In this document: one piece after another, positions 24,393-31,362 of the stretch
Layout: each line of letters starts with the position of its first letter
Position numbering within the stretch: position 1 is the stretch's first letter
Program-made: the position numbers and the translations under genes
The notes under the pieces: model-generated
The model's database searches: none
What the model was told of the DNA's origin: nothing
The model's input: only the letters and a program-made list of their open reading frames with translations
Assembly: GCA_002788515.1 (NCBI GenBank)
Contig: PFRJ01000094.1
Span: forward strand, 2,240-48,949
From: Nitrosopumilales archaeon CG_4_9_14_0_2_um_filter_34_16
GTDB taxonomy: Archaea > Thermoproteota > Nitrososphaeria > Nitrososphaerales > Nitrosopumilaceae
Length of the DNA: 46,710 nucleotides
Reading direction: 5' to 3'

Positions 24393-24752
24393 TTATGTTG
24401 TTCTTTTGTATGTTTGATGAAATTCTGTAAATATTGTCTGTGCAATATTTTGTAGATGGATTATTTCACTGAATTGTTTTCTTCCTTTTGAAATTTCTCT
24501 CATAATGGTCATGCATTTAGTATTTTTAATGGAATTTGGCTCTTCATCATCTGTCCATATTTTCAAACAATCTTCAAAATCAAGACAAAATTTTAGAATT
24601 ATGACTTCCCAATCGTTAGTATTTGTTGGAATCCCTATGGATTCTGCTAATTCTCTAAATTCATTTTTTCTATCTCGTAATATTTGATTTAGAGCCTCAC
24701 GCACTCTTCTTTCATCATACCCATCAATTAATCCGATTCTGTCCACACCCAT
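24393..24752 (-). CDS. 119-residue hypothetical protein
   Basis: The product is all-helical by pattern (RRVREALNQILRDRKNEF, then LKFCLDFEDCLKIW, then IIHLQNIAQTIFTEF), soluble, with one acidic loop DDEEPNS in the middle. No motif was recognised. It is convergent with pcm, ten bases apart. Confidence 0.5.
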   Translation of the reverse strand: MGVDRIGLIDGYDERRVREALNQILRDRKNEFRELAESIGIPTNTNDWEVIILKFCLDFEDCLKIWTDDEEPNSIKNTKCMTIMREISKGRKQFSEIIHLQNIAQTIFTEFHQTYKRTT

Positions 24753-24842
24753 TTTTCTTTATTATCCGTTAAAAACAAACTCTGCATTTTCAAGTATGCG
24801 AATTTCACACTAGTTTAACTATGAAGGCTGTTTTTTAGAATC

Positions 24843-24965
24843 ATGAGAGATGACAATTTTTGTTCTTGTGGTTCTTGTGGGCATGAGACAATCGGTGAAT
24901 GTTACACAAAAGAGTGTTCATGTTGTCTGAGTGATCATCAGGGTGCGTTTGCAAAAAATAGATAA
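24843..24965 (+). CDS. 40-residue Cys-rich microprotein
   Basis: The product begins MRDDNFCSCGSCGHETIGEC and continues with ECSCCLSDHQG. Seven cysteines and two histidines give likely binding for zinc or an Fe-S cluster. It ends 15 bases before a universal stress protein gene, so it may be co-transcribed with it. The composition is like the microprotein at 14016-14126. Confidence 0.5.
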   Translation: MRDDNFCSCGSCGHETIGECYTKECSCCLSDHQGAFAKNR

Positions 24966-24980
24966 GGGTTGTAACTACAT

Positions 24981-25475
24981 ATGACCAGTTTACGAAAAAA
25001 TAATTTTAAACTTTCAAAGAATAAAGTCCAAAAAATTCTAGTACCATTAGATGGTTCAAAATTTTCAATTCGTGCTCTTAACTATGCAATAAATTTAGCA
25101 AAATTTACCCACTCCAAAATTATTGGAATTTTTGTAATTCCTAGTGATGCTTCCACTGCGCCTATTGATGTTCTTTTTGATCCGCTTTCAGCGATAAATC
25201 CTGTGGGATATGAAGCAAAAATGACTAAACTGGGACACAAAATTTTGGAACAAGCAGAAAACAGATGTATTCAAAATAAAACCCCCTTTACAAAAATCAT
25301 GTCTTCTGGAAATCCTAGTATTGTCATTGTTAAATACACTGAGAGGCAAAGAAACAACATAGGACTGATAATAATGGGTTCACGAGGGCGAGGACATGCC
25401 GGAGAAATCCTATTAGGAAGTGTTTCTTATAATGTGATTCATAAATCTAAAAAACCTATAATGATAATCAAATAA
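24981..25475 (+). CDS. Universal stress protein (UspA fold)
   Basis: The 164-residue protein has KILVPLDGSKFSIRALN after a basic N-terminal extension of about 18 residues and the GSRGRGHAGEILLGSVSYNV motif near residue 136. The nucleotide-binding glycines are present. It is preceded closely by a Cys-rich microprotein and followed 24 bases later by a hypothetical gene on the same strand. Confidence 0.9.
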   Translation: MTSLRKNNFKLSKNKVQKILVPLDGSKFSIRALNYAINLAKFTHSKIIGIFVIPSDASTAPIDVLFDPLSAINPVGYEAKMTKLGHKILEQAENRCIQNKTPFTKIMSSGNPSIVIVKYTERQRNNIGLIIMGSRGRGHAGEILLGSVSYNVIHKSKKPIMIIK

Positions 25476-25499
25476 ATTGAATTTTAGTATAGAACAGAT

Positions 25500-25919
25500 A
25501 TGATAAATCCAGAATTAATGAAATTACTTGACGCAAATGATGTTTTATCCATACTCCGTGATTCGGTTGCATATCAGATACAAAAAATCCACAATGTTGA
25601 AAAAACAACTGAGGGTCAAGGTTGGTATCAAGAATTACCTAAAATAGTGATGGAAAAATTTGACAATTATAGAAAAGACTATGAACATCTTTCTAGAATA
25701 CTTGATCTAGAATACGTGCAAATTAAAAATGAAATGAACAAGGGTTACTATTACTGGAGATTACTGCATTCTGCCTGTAATACATACAGAAATGATTTGA
25801 TAGAATATGATGAACAGTTAAAACGAGAATTTAATTTTAAAAATACTGAGGCTATATCCGACAACAAAATATTAAGCGAATGTATTGGTATTTTTGATCA
25901 ACACGTAATTGAAGATTAG
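25500..25919 (+). CDS. 139-residue hypothetical protein
   Basis: The product is hydrophilic and helical (LMKLLDANDVLSILRDSV, then YEHLSRILDLEYVQIKNEM), with a Tyr-rich stretch GYYYWRL near residue 81. There is no membrane segment or known motif. It follows the USP on the same strand and may be co-transcribed. Confidence 0.5.
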   Translation: MINPELMKLLDANDVLSILRDSVAYQIQKIHNVEKTTEGQGWYQELPKIVMEKFDNYRKDYEHLSRILDLEYVQIKNEMNKGYYYWRLLHSACNTYRNDLIEYDEQLKREFNFKNTEAISDNKILSECIGIFDQHVIED

Positions 25920-25981
25920 ATTATTCTTAGTCATTACTATGATGTCTTAACATTTTATCTTAATTGACATTCTAGTTGATT

Positions 25982-26128
25982 TTAATCACATGACATGTTT
26001 CCATCAAATGAAATCTTGATGTCTTTTTTATTTACCATGGGAAGATCAAATTCCAACATCCAATGATTGTCAAACTCTCTTAGACATGAAAGAGGTGAGA
26101 GAATTTTATGTTTCACATCATCAAACAA
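25982..26128 (-). pseudogene. Truncated Hsp20/alpha-crystallin gene fragment
   Basis: The minus strand reads from TTG 26128 FDDVKHKILSPLSCLREFD, then HWMLEFDLPMVNKKDIKISF and DGNMSCD before TAA at 25982. The DLPxVxKKDIKxSFDGN stretch is the start of an alpha-crystallin domain, but the gene stops after 48 residues, losing most of the domain. No continuation was found downstream in the other frames. There is also no ATG. It most likely is a decayed paralogue of small heat-shock proteins such as the one at 28547-29026. Confidence 0.6.
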
Positions 26129-26186
26129 TTAACTAATTACAGGCAATGTCAATCCAAATTTGAAATTCTCTTTATTTTGCATAGAA

Positions 26187-26904
26187 TCACCTGTAAATCT
26201 GTGGCATTCTCGTCTTTGATTCTTGTTGGAGCGTATGTATGGTTTCCTCCATTAAATTTCTATACTGTATTTGAAGTTTATCTATTCTGTTTTTAAATTC
26301 ATCTAGTCTATTTCTACATTTAGAATCTTTACAATTGTAACTATTGCGTTGATTGACGCTTCTGGATCTGGAAAAAACGGATGACATTCGGCATACAGAA
26401 TCAATACGGGAATAGGTGTTTTTCTAAAAATTGAAATTATTGCAGCATCTGTGTCAAAAATTGAGCCATTTAAAAATTTAGGAATTTGATTGTTGTAAAG
26501 TAGGATTTTAATATTGTATGTGTTACTAATCCATAAATTTTAGGACCATTGTTATTCTGATTGATTGTTTCCATTCTACTAACAATCACAATTTTTTTTA
26601 TTGCGTATTTTTTACAAAATTCGTGAACGACAAGTGCAAACTCTTCTATCAAATTCTGATTAAATGGTATGTCTGAAATAATTACAAAAATATTGTTCTT
26701 ACTGTATGCTCGAATTGGTGACAAAATTTCTCCCTCGTCTACAAATAGTGTCGGAGGAAGTCTAGGTATTTCAATTTCTCCAATCTGTTTCATCTTTAAA
26801 TGATAAATTAGGTATGATATTGAAAAAGTACCCACAAATCCGTTACTGGGAAACCCTACAAGTAATGGGTCCTCTTCACTTTGATTTGTGATTTTAAAGC
26901 ACAT
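26187..26904 (-). pseudogene. PAC2-family (proteasome assembly chaperone-like) gene broken by two frameshifts
   Basis: The reading is split in three frames. Frame 1 (26904-26470) starts MCFKITNQ and contains VGFPSNGFVGTFS and IPRLPPTLFVDEGE, the PAC2 start, and ends KFLNF. Frame 2 continues with LNGSIFDTDAAIISIFRKTP, ILYAECHPFFPDPEASINA and ends NVEID at about 26305. Frame 3 carries on as LDEFKNRIDKLQIQYRNLME to PQIYR, stop 26187. Together they make a normal-length archaeal PAC2 protein with its C-terminal coiled coil. The first shift lies at an A5 run on the plus strand (26472-26476), which needs one extra base. PAC2 proteins (for example PbaB) bind or aid proteasome assembly. Either a pseudogene or sequence errors. 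Confidence 0.75.
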
Positions 26905-26996
26905 ATTCTCTCATTCTTACAGTTAAAAGAAAGTCTCTGATTGTCAGAAATAAAAATCATGATAATACTAATGTAGAGAAATTTCAAAGTAATTCT

Positions 26997-27209
26997 ATGA
27001 ATTCTGATACGCAAAAAAAGATTGACAATATATTGTATGAAACAAATGCCAAAATCTCCGCAATTGTTGATGAAATTAGAAATATTCGCTTCTCCCAAAT
27101 GGATGAAAATAAAAAACAAGAAAGGTGTGACTATTTAAGAAACGAATTTGAACGAGTCATGTTTGAAGAAGAGAAAAAAATAGAAGAGATACAAGCTAAT
27201 GAAAATTGA
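26997..27209 (+). CDS. 70-residue helical hypothetical protein
   Basis: The product is charged throughout (MNSDTQKKIDNILYETNAKI, then a KKQERCDYLRNEFERVMF helix), predicting two helices or a coiled coil. Its end overlaps the next gene start (27199-27209), indicating translational coupling to the bifunctional nuclease-domain protein. The family is unknown. A minus-strand frame over part of this region is only a shadow. Confidence 0.6.
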   Translation: MNSDTQKKIDNILYETNAKISAIVDEIRNIRFSQMDENKKQERCDYLRNEFERVMFEEEKKIEEIQANEN

Positions 27210-27615
27210 TGAAATTGATGCTGATTATGAGACAGTAAAGATTGAACATGTCGGAACAGTTAATCCTTTAACTGGTGCGATAATATTTAGAGATGAAACT
27301 GTAGAATTTTTAATGACTGGTTTTTCATCCGAAGTTGCGTTATTTATTTCTGATTTTTTAAAGGGAAAACGTGAGGAACCTCCTAGCATATATCGATTAA
27401 TTGAGCAAATTTGTGAGGAAAATGAAATACATCTAGTCAAAGTCAAAATCTATGAGAGTGAAGGAATTTTTAGAGCAAATCTGTATTTTACGGGTAAAAA
27501 AGATTTGATATTTAGAAATTTCAGGGCGTCTGACGCAATAGCTTTAGCGACATTTTATAGCATCCCAATTTTAGTAAGGAAATCACTTCTAAAACCTACA
27601 GAATCGTTTAAATAA
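27199..27615 (+). CDS. Bifunctional nuclease (BFN/DUF151) domain protein
   Basis: The 138-residue protein matches DUF151: KREEPPSIYRLIEQICEEN near residue 55, VKVKIYESEGIFRANLYF near 80, and the conserved FRASDAIALATFYSIPILV near residue 108. Plant and bacterial BFN proteins have been reported to have RNase/DNase activity; the role in archaea is open. It overlaps the small helical gene before it and ends 71 bases before the ATP-cone nuclease gene. Confidence 0.8.
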   Translation: MKIDEIDADYETVKIEHVGTVNPLTGAIIFRDETVEFLMTGFSSEVALFISDFLKGKREEPPSIYRLIEQICEENEIHLVKVKIYESEGIFRANLYFTGKKDLIFRNFRASDAIALATFYSIPILVRKSLLKPTESFK

Positions 27616-27686
27616 TTTTTAAAAATCAAAGTAAAGGATTAATCTCTTATATCAAACTGTAAATCATAACTAAAAAAATCATCATT

Positions 27687-28484
27687 ATGAAAGCAGATGG
27701 GCGTAGAGTTTTCTTTAACCCCAATAAGATAGTGACAACTTGTATGAGGGCTGGAGCAAGTAGGGACGCAACTAAGAGAATTCTCAAAAAAATTCGTGGT
27801 CATATTTATCATGGAGTTAACACCAAAGATATCTACAAACTCGTTTTATCAGCATTACGTGAGGAAAAAGAAGGCTTATCGCTTAAACAGCGATATCAGC
27901 TTAAAGATTCTATTATGAAATTGAGTACGGCAGGATATGTATTTGAAAACTATGTTGGTGAAATTCTAAAACATTCAGGGTTTACGATTAAAGAGATTAG
28001 GGGCAAAGTCAAAGGAAGATGTATCATTCATGAAATTGATCTTATTGCTCGCTCAAAAAATAGTCTAATCCTAGTTGAATGTAAATTTCATTCCAAATCT
28101 GGTGTGTATACTGGATTGAAAGAATCTCTTTACACTCATGCTAGATTCCTTGATACAAAATCATACTTTGACGCAGAATATCTTGTTTGTAACACCAAGA
28201 TATCTGATCATGCAAAAAAATATGCAAAATGTGAGGGCCAACAAATTCTTTCATGGGGATATCCACCAAACAATAGTCTGCAAAATGTAATTGAAAAAAA
28301 TCACCTTTATCCGATCACAATCTTGAATATTTCTTCAAAAGAGATGGGGATTTTTTTGCATTGTGGAATTATGTTGGCTAAAACTCTCTTGGATTATTCA
28401 GAATACGAATTATCTAAAAAAACAGGCATTAATGTCACTAGAATCCGTAATTTTCAAAAATTGAGTAGGCAGGTTATTTTTTAG
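27687..28484 (+). CDS. ATP-cone domain fused to a PD-(D/E)XK restriction-type nuclease
   Basis: Residues 1-90 resemble an ATP-cone (NPNKIVTTCMRAGASRDATKRILKK split, and GVNTKDIYKLVLSAL), the nucleotide-sensing domain of NrdR and ribonucleotide reductases. Residues about 95-185 carry a nuclease core with HEIDLIA (Asp) and ILVECKFHSK (E-x-K), like Mrr-type PD-(D/E)XK enzymes. The C-terminal part ends with a helix-rich KTGINVTRIRNFQKLSR that could bind DNA. A nuclease gated by ATP/dATP is the natural reading; its target and any methylase partner are not visible here. Confidence 0.75.
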   Translation: MKADGRRVFFNPNKIVTTCMRAGASRDATKRILKKIRGHIYHGVNTKDIYKLVLSALREEKEGLSLKQRYQLKDSIMKLSTAGYVFENYVGEILKHSGFTIKEIRGKVKGRCIIHEIDLIARSKNSLILVECKFHSKSGVYTGLKESLYTHARFLDTKSYFDAEYLVCNTKISDHAKKYAKCEGQQILSWGYPPNNSLQNVIEKNHLYPITILNISSKEMGIFLHCGIMLAKTLLDYSEYELSKKTGINVTRIRNFQKLSRQVIF

Positions 28485-28546
28485 TCTGATAATCATGTGT
28501 GAAAATCTACATATACTTTGATATCTCTGGATTTGTTTTTTTACTC

Positions 28547-29026
28547 ATGGCAAAAAAACCTGTAAAAAAATTAGCATCTCTTCCGCAAATGCTACATTTT
28601 TCTGAGTTTGACAGGGTTTTTGATAATTTTAGAAGAGATTTGGAAAAATCTTTTTTTTCTTTTCCAAGAATAGATTTTCCATCTTTCCCAAAATTCCAAG
28701 AATCCACATGTGATGTAATTGACGAGGGCAATCAATTCCGTGTAAAAATGAATGTTCCTGGTGTTACAAAAAAAGACATTGTTCTAAATGTGTCTGATAA
28801 TGTCATGGAGATTCATGCAGAACACAAAGAAGAATCTGAAGAAAAGAAAAAAAACTATCTTAGAAAAGAACGTAGTGAAGTATCTTATGATCGAGTTCTT
28901 CCACTGCCTGAAAAAATACTTCAGGGAAAAGTTACATCAAAATTAATTGATGGTGTGTTGGAAATTACTCTGCCAAAATCAAAACCAACACCAATTCAGA
29001 AAAAAAGATCAATAAAGGTTCAATAA
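28547..29026 (+). CDS. Small heat-shock protein, Hsp20/alpha-crystallin
   Basis: The product starts MAKKPVKKLASLPQMLHF and has an alpha-crystallin domain at about residues 55-150 with VKMNVPGVTKKDIVLNVSDN, ISLP-like LPLPEKI and DGVLEITLPKS (the G-x-L motif). It holds unfolding proteins in stress. The frame is open to GTG 28499; ATG 28547 is preferred as it is the natural N-terminus and lies after a CATATACT box. The length is typical. It ends an apparent operon-like run with the ATP-cone nuclease 62 bases upstream. Confidence 0.9.
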   Translation: MAKKPVKKLASLPQMLHFSEFDRVFDNFRRDLEKSFFSFPRIDFPSFPKFQESTCDVIDEGNQFRVKMNVPGVTKKDIVLNVSDNVMEIHAEHKEESEEKKKNYLRKERSEVSYDRVLPLPEKILQGKVTSKLIDGVLEITLPKSKPTPIQKKRSIKVQ

Positions 29027-29100
29027 CCTTTTTTAATTTTTTACAGACGGTATGAAGAAATGATACGACATATTTGTTTATGTCAAAATGAATCACAGTA

Positions 29101-29193
29101 ATGATTGATGATAATCTAAAAAACCCCCGAACAAAACAAGCAACAGAAATTAAAAAACTACCAAATAAGTTAGTCTTTCAAGAATATCGATGA
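29101..29193 (+). CDS. Possible 30-residue hypothetical protein
   Basis: The frame starts ATG 29101 and encodes MIDDNLKNPRTKQATEIKKL ending with NKLVFQEYR. It is basic and has no recognisable domain. It may be chance; it lies between the Hsp20 gene and a convergent zinc-finger microprotein. Confidence 0.25.
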   Translation: MIDDNLKNPRTKQATEIKKLPNKLVFQEYR

Positions 29194-29217
29194 CACCGTC
29201 AGAAATTGTAAATAATA

Positions 29218-29379
29218 TTATGTCCAGGGATCTGCATCTTCGTCCCATGTCTCAACTCCTTTGGATGTGGCATTCAATGACTTGCTTTTTTTAATCTCAT
29301 CCAAAAGACATTCGTCTGAACAATGGGTAGCTTTGGGGTTTTTCTTAATCCTTCCACATTTTTTACAAAATTTGTCCAT
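29218..29379 (-). CDS. 53-residue zinc-finger microprotein
   Basis: The product starts MDKFCKKCGRIKKNPKATHC and includes SDECLLDEIKKSKS, then an acidic end (ETWDEDADPWT). The four cysteines (CKKC and C-x3-C) form a likely zinc site. The Asp/Trp-rich tail might contact a partner. There is no family name. It is convergent with neighbours on both sides. Confidence 0.55.
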   Translation of the reverse strand: MDKFCKKCGRIKKNPKATHCSDECLLDEIKKSKSLNATSKGVETWDEDADPWT

Positions 29380-29502
29380 AAGCAATCTTGTTTTTCACAC
29401 ATAAACTCTGTTTCTTGAAATTCATAGTTGAAAATCACTTCAAACAAGGCCTTTTGCGCCTAATCTGATTCAATTTTAAATATCATATGAACAAATGGTT
29501 GT

Positions 29503-30090
29503 ATGGATGTTTCAACTGTAAAAAGAAAACCTCACATTCACAACAAAGAAAAAACTAAAACTGTTACATTCAGATTACCTGAAAAACTACTTGAAGAACT
29601 GGAAACTGAGGCAATGCAAAGAGAAATATCCCAAAATGTTTTGGCAAAACAAATTCTTGAAAAATTTATTCAATGGGATAGATTTTCAGATAAAATTGGA
29701 ATGATTCCGGTCCCAAAAGGAATCTTAACATCGCTTGGCATTGATCTCGATAGCAAGGATGTAAACATGATAGTAGATGTTCTAAAGCCCATCATCAAAG
29801 ATAATGTGATGTTTATGAAGGGAAAATATGATTTGAAGCGTTGTATTGAAACACTAGAAGACTATATGCGTGCATCAGGTATGAAATCCGATCACCGAGT
29901 AGAAGGATCACTACATCATTTTATTATTCAACATGGACTTGGAATGAACTGGTCATTGCTAACTGAACAACTTTTAAAAGAAATATTTCATGAGTTTCTG
30001 CCAAATCAAAATGTGAAAGCGCAAACCACGGAAACTACTGTGATTGTTACCATCTCATTAGGGGCTGACTTTAATGAGCACGAATATTAG
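29503..30090 (+). CDS. Ribbon-helix-helix-type putative DNA-binding protein with ligand-domain-like C-terminus
   Basis: The 195-residue product has a ribbon-helix-helix segment at residues about 18-55 (KTVTFRLPEKLLEELETEA, QREISQNVLAKQILEKF), typical of CopG/Arc-type DNA-binding domains. The remainder is alpha/beta with KGILTSLGIDLDSKDVNMIV, DHRVEGSLHHFIIQHGLGMN and a TTVIVTISLG end, which could be a sensory or dimerisation domain. It is convergent with a winged-helix regulator (10 bases between stops). Its target genes are unknown. Confidence 0.65.
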   Translation: MDVSTVKRKPHIHNKEKTKTVTFRLPEKLLEELETEAMQREISQNVLAKQILEKFIQWDRFSDKIGMIPVPKGILTSLGIDLDSKDVNMIVDVLKPIIKDNVMFMKGKYDLKRCIETLEDYMRASGMKSDHRVEGSLHHFIIQHGLGMNWSLLTEQLLKEIFHEFLPNQNVKAQTTETTVIVTISLGADFNEHEY

Positions 30091-30099
30091 AAAAATAAT

Positions 30100-30426
30100 C
30101 TAGTTGAGGATTAACTCAACTTCTGTCTTGCCATTGTTAAATGAACTTTGAATTCCCTTGACTTTGCTTTTGTACATAAACAGTCTTTTTCCTTCATCTG
30201 TAATCATTCCTGATATTGCAACTAGTTTGTTGTCATGAAGACTCTGCATTCTTCTATACACTGTACTCATTGGGATACTAGTCTCAGCAGTGATTTCAAT
30301 TGCTGATTTTGGGGTATGCATGATGGATTCAAGAATTGCTCTGCAATACTTGTCTGATAAAATTTCAAGTATGCTGTCTTTTTTTTCTACTTCTTCAATT
30401 TTGAAGGTTTGTTGTAATGTTTGCAT
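30100..30426 (-). CDS. Winged-helix transcriptional regulator
   Basis: The 108-residue product has an ArsR/MarR-like winged helix: DSILEILSDKYCRAILESI, SAIEITAETSIPMSTVYRRM (recognition helix) and the wing DEGKRLFMYKSK. This pattern fits the helix-turn-helix domain of thaumarchaeal regulators. No sensory domain is attached, but one Cys (in DKYCRA) is present. It is divergent from the Met-rich protein gene at 30725 and could control it. Confidence 0.7.
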   Translation of the reverse strand: MQTLQQTFKIEEVEKKDSILEILSDKYCRAILESIMHTPKSAIEITAETSIPMSTVYRRMQSLHDNKLVAISGMITDEGKRLFMYKSKVKGIQSSFNNGKTEVELILN

Positions 30427-30676
30427 GAATATGGTTATTCAGAATTTGATATAATGACTTAGTACACACTGTCTTACAATGTATTCTGGATGAAATTTGT
30501 TATTTTTTCAAATGATGAAAAATTAGCATAATTTAGAGCGTTGATTGGCCATTTTACGTCCTAAAAATGCTAGAATTGGTCACCACCAATCCACTTCCAA
30601 ATAATGTAAGCCATTGACAATATTTCGTATATTCTTCCTCAAACCAAGCATATGAAATTATTTTCTGCACCCATCT
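30427..30676. other. Divergent regulatory region
   Basis: The region separates the winged-helix regulator (start 30426) from the Met-rich gene. It holds the inverted repeat at 30575-30590 and no coding frame of note. TTATAT at 30696 (27 bases before 30725) lies just beyond its end. Confidence 0.4.
30575..30590. promoter_or_regulatory. Inverted repeat operator candidate
   Basis: ATTGGTCACCACCAAT has perfect 6-base arms (ATTGGT/ACCAAT) and a four-base centre, lying about 120 bases upstream of the Met-rich gene and 150 upstream of the divergent regulator. It may be a binding site for that regulator. Confidence 0.4.
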
Positions 30677-30724
30677 TTGAAAATCACACACTTTGATTAT
30701 ATTGCACACTATTCAAGCAAAACC

Positions 30725-31357
30725 ATGGTTAATCAGTATATTTGGATCGCAATTGTAATTGGTGTTTTCTTTGCAGGAATTGGTGTGAGTTATACTCATT
30801 TTACAAATATCTATAATCCAATGCCCATGAAATTTCAAAATCAAGATCTATTCGACCAAATGTTGTCTAATAACCTAGAGATGTCGCAACATTGGATGGA
30901 TTCAGAAATGACGAATCAAAAAATGATGAATGATCCGCAGATGATGAATCAATGGATGAATACCATGATGAATGATACACATATGAGAGATCAAATGATG
31001 AAAATGATGATGCAGAATCAAGGCATGATGAATCACATGATGAGTAATCAAGACATGATGAACATGATAAATGATAATATGATGATGGGAAATACCATGA
31101 TGGGTTCAGGAAATACGGGAGGAATGATAATGGGAAATATGACTGGTATGATGGATAGTATGTATCAACATAATTCTATGCATGACATGATGATGACTGG
31201 AATAAGTGATCCTGTGATGAAACAACAAGTAATTGATGAAATGGACAAACATCATTTAGAAATGAAAATTTTACTTGAACACGCAATTGATGATCCTCTG
31301 TTAAAACAACAACTTTTAGAAAAAATTGAAAAACACATACAATCATCAAATTCATAA
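30725..31357 (+). CDS. Membrane-anchored methionine-rich protein
   Basis: The product has one N-terminal membrane anchor (YIWIAIVIGVFFAGIGVSY) and a long outside part rich in Met, Asn, Asp and Gln with many MM and MxxM pairs (for example NMMMGNTMMGSGNTGG), then a helical end with KQQLLEKIEK. Met-rich extracellular segments commonly bind Cu(I) or Ag(I), so copper scavenging or detoxification is the best guess. The start at 30725 is set by TTATAT centred 27 bases upstream; an upstream TTG frame (30677) is rejected. It is followed after five bases by the rhodanese/MBL gene. Confidence 0.6.
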   Translation: MVNQYIWIAIVIGVFFAGIGVSYTHFTNIYNPMPMKFQNQDLFDQMLSNNLEMSQHWMDSEMTNQKMMNDPQMMNQWMNTMMNDTHMRDQMMKMMMQNQGMMNHMMSNQDMMNMINDNMMMGNTMMGSGNTGGMIMGNMTGMMDSMYQHNSMHDMMMTGISDPVMKQQVIDEMDKHHLEMKILLEHAIDDPLLKQQLLEKIEKHIQSSNS

Positions 31358-31362
31358 TTGTA

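Noticed and set aside
26108..26296. 62-residue plus-strand frame
   Set aside because: It overlaps the Hsp20 relic and the PAC2 end on the other strand and has no coding look.
26187..26387. Separate 66-residue minus-strand gene
   Set aside because: Its second part is the coiled-coil end of the PAC2 protein read in the third frame, so it is part of the broken gene.
26856..27119. 87-residue minus-strand frame
   Set aside because: It is a shadow over the PAC2 start and the helical gene at 26997.
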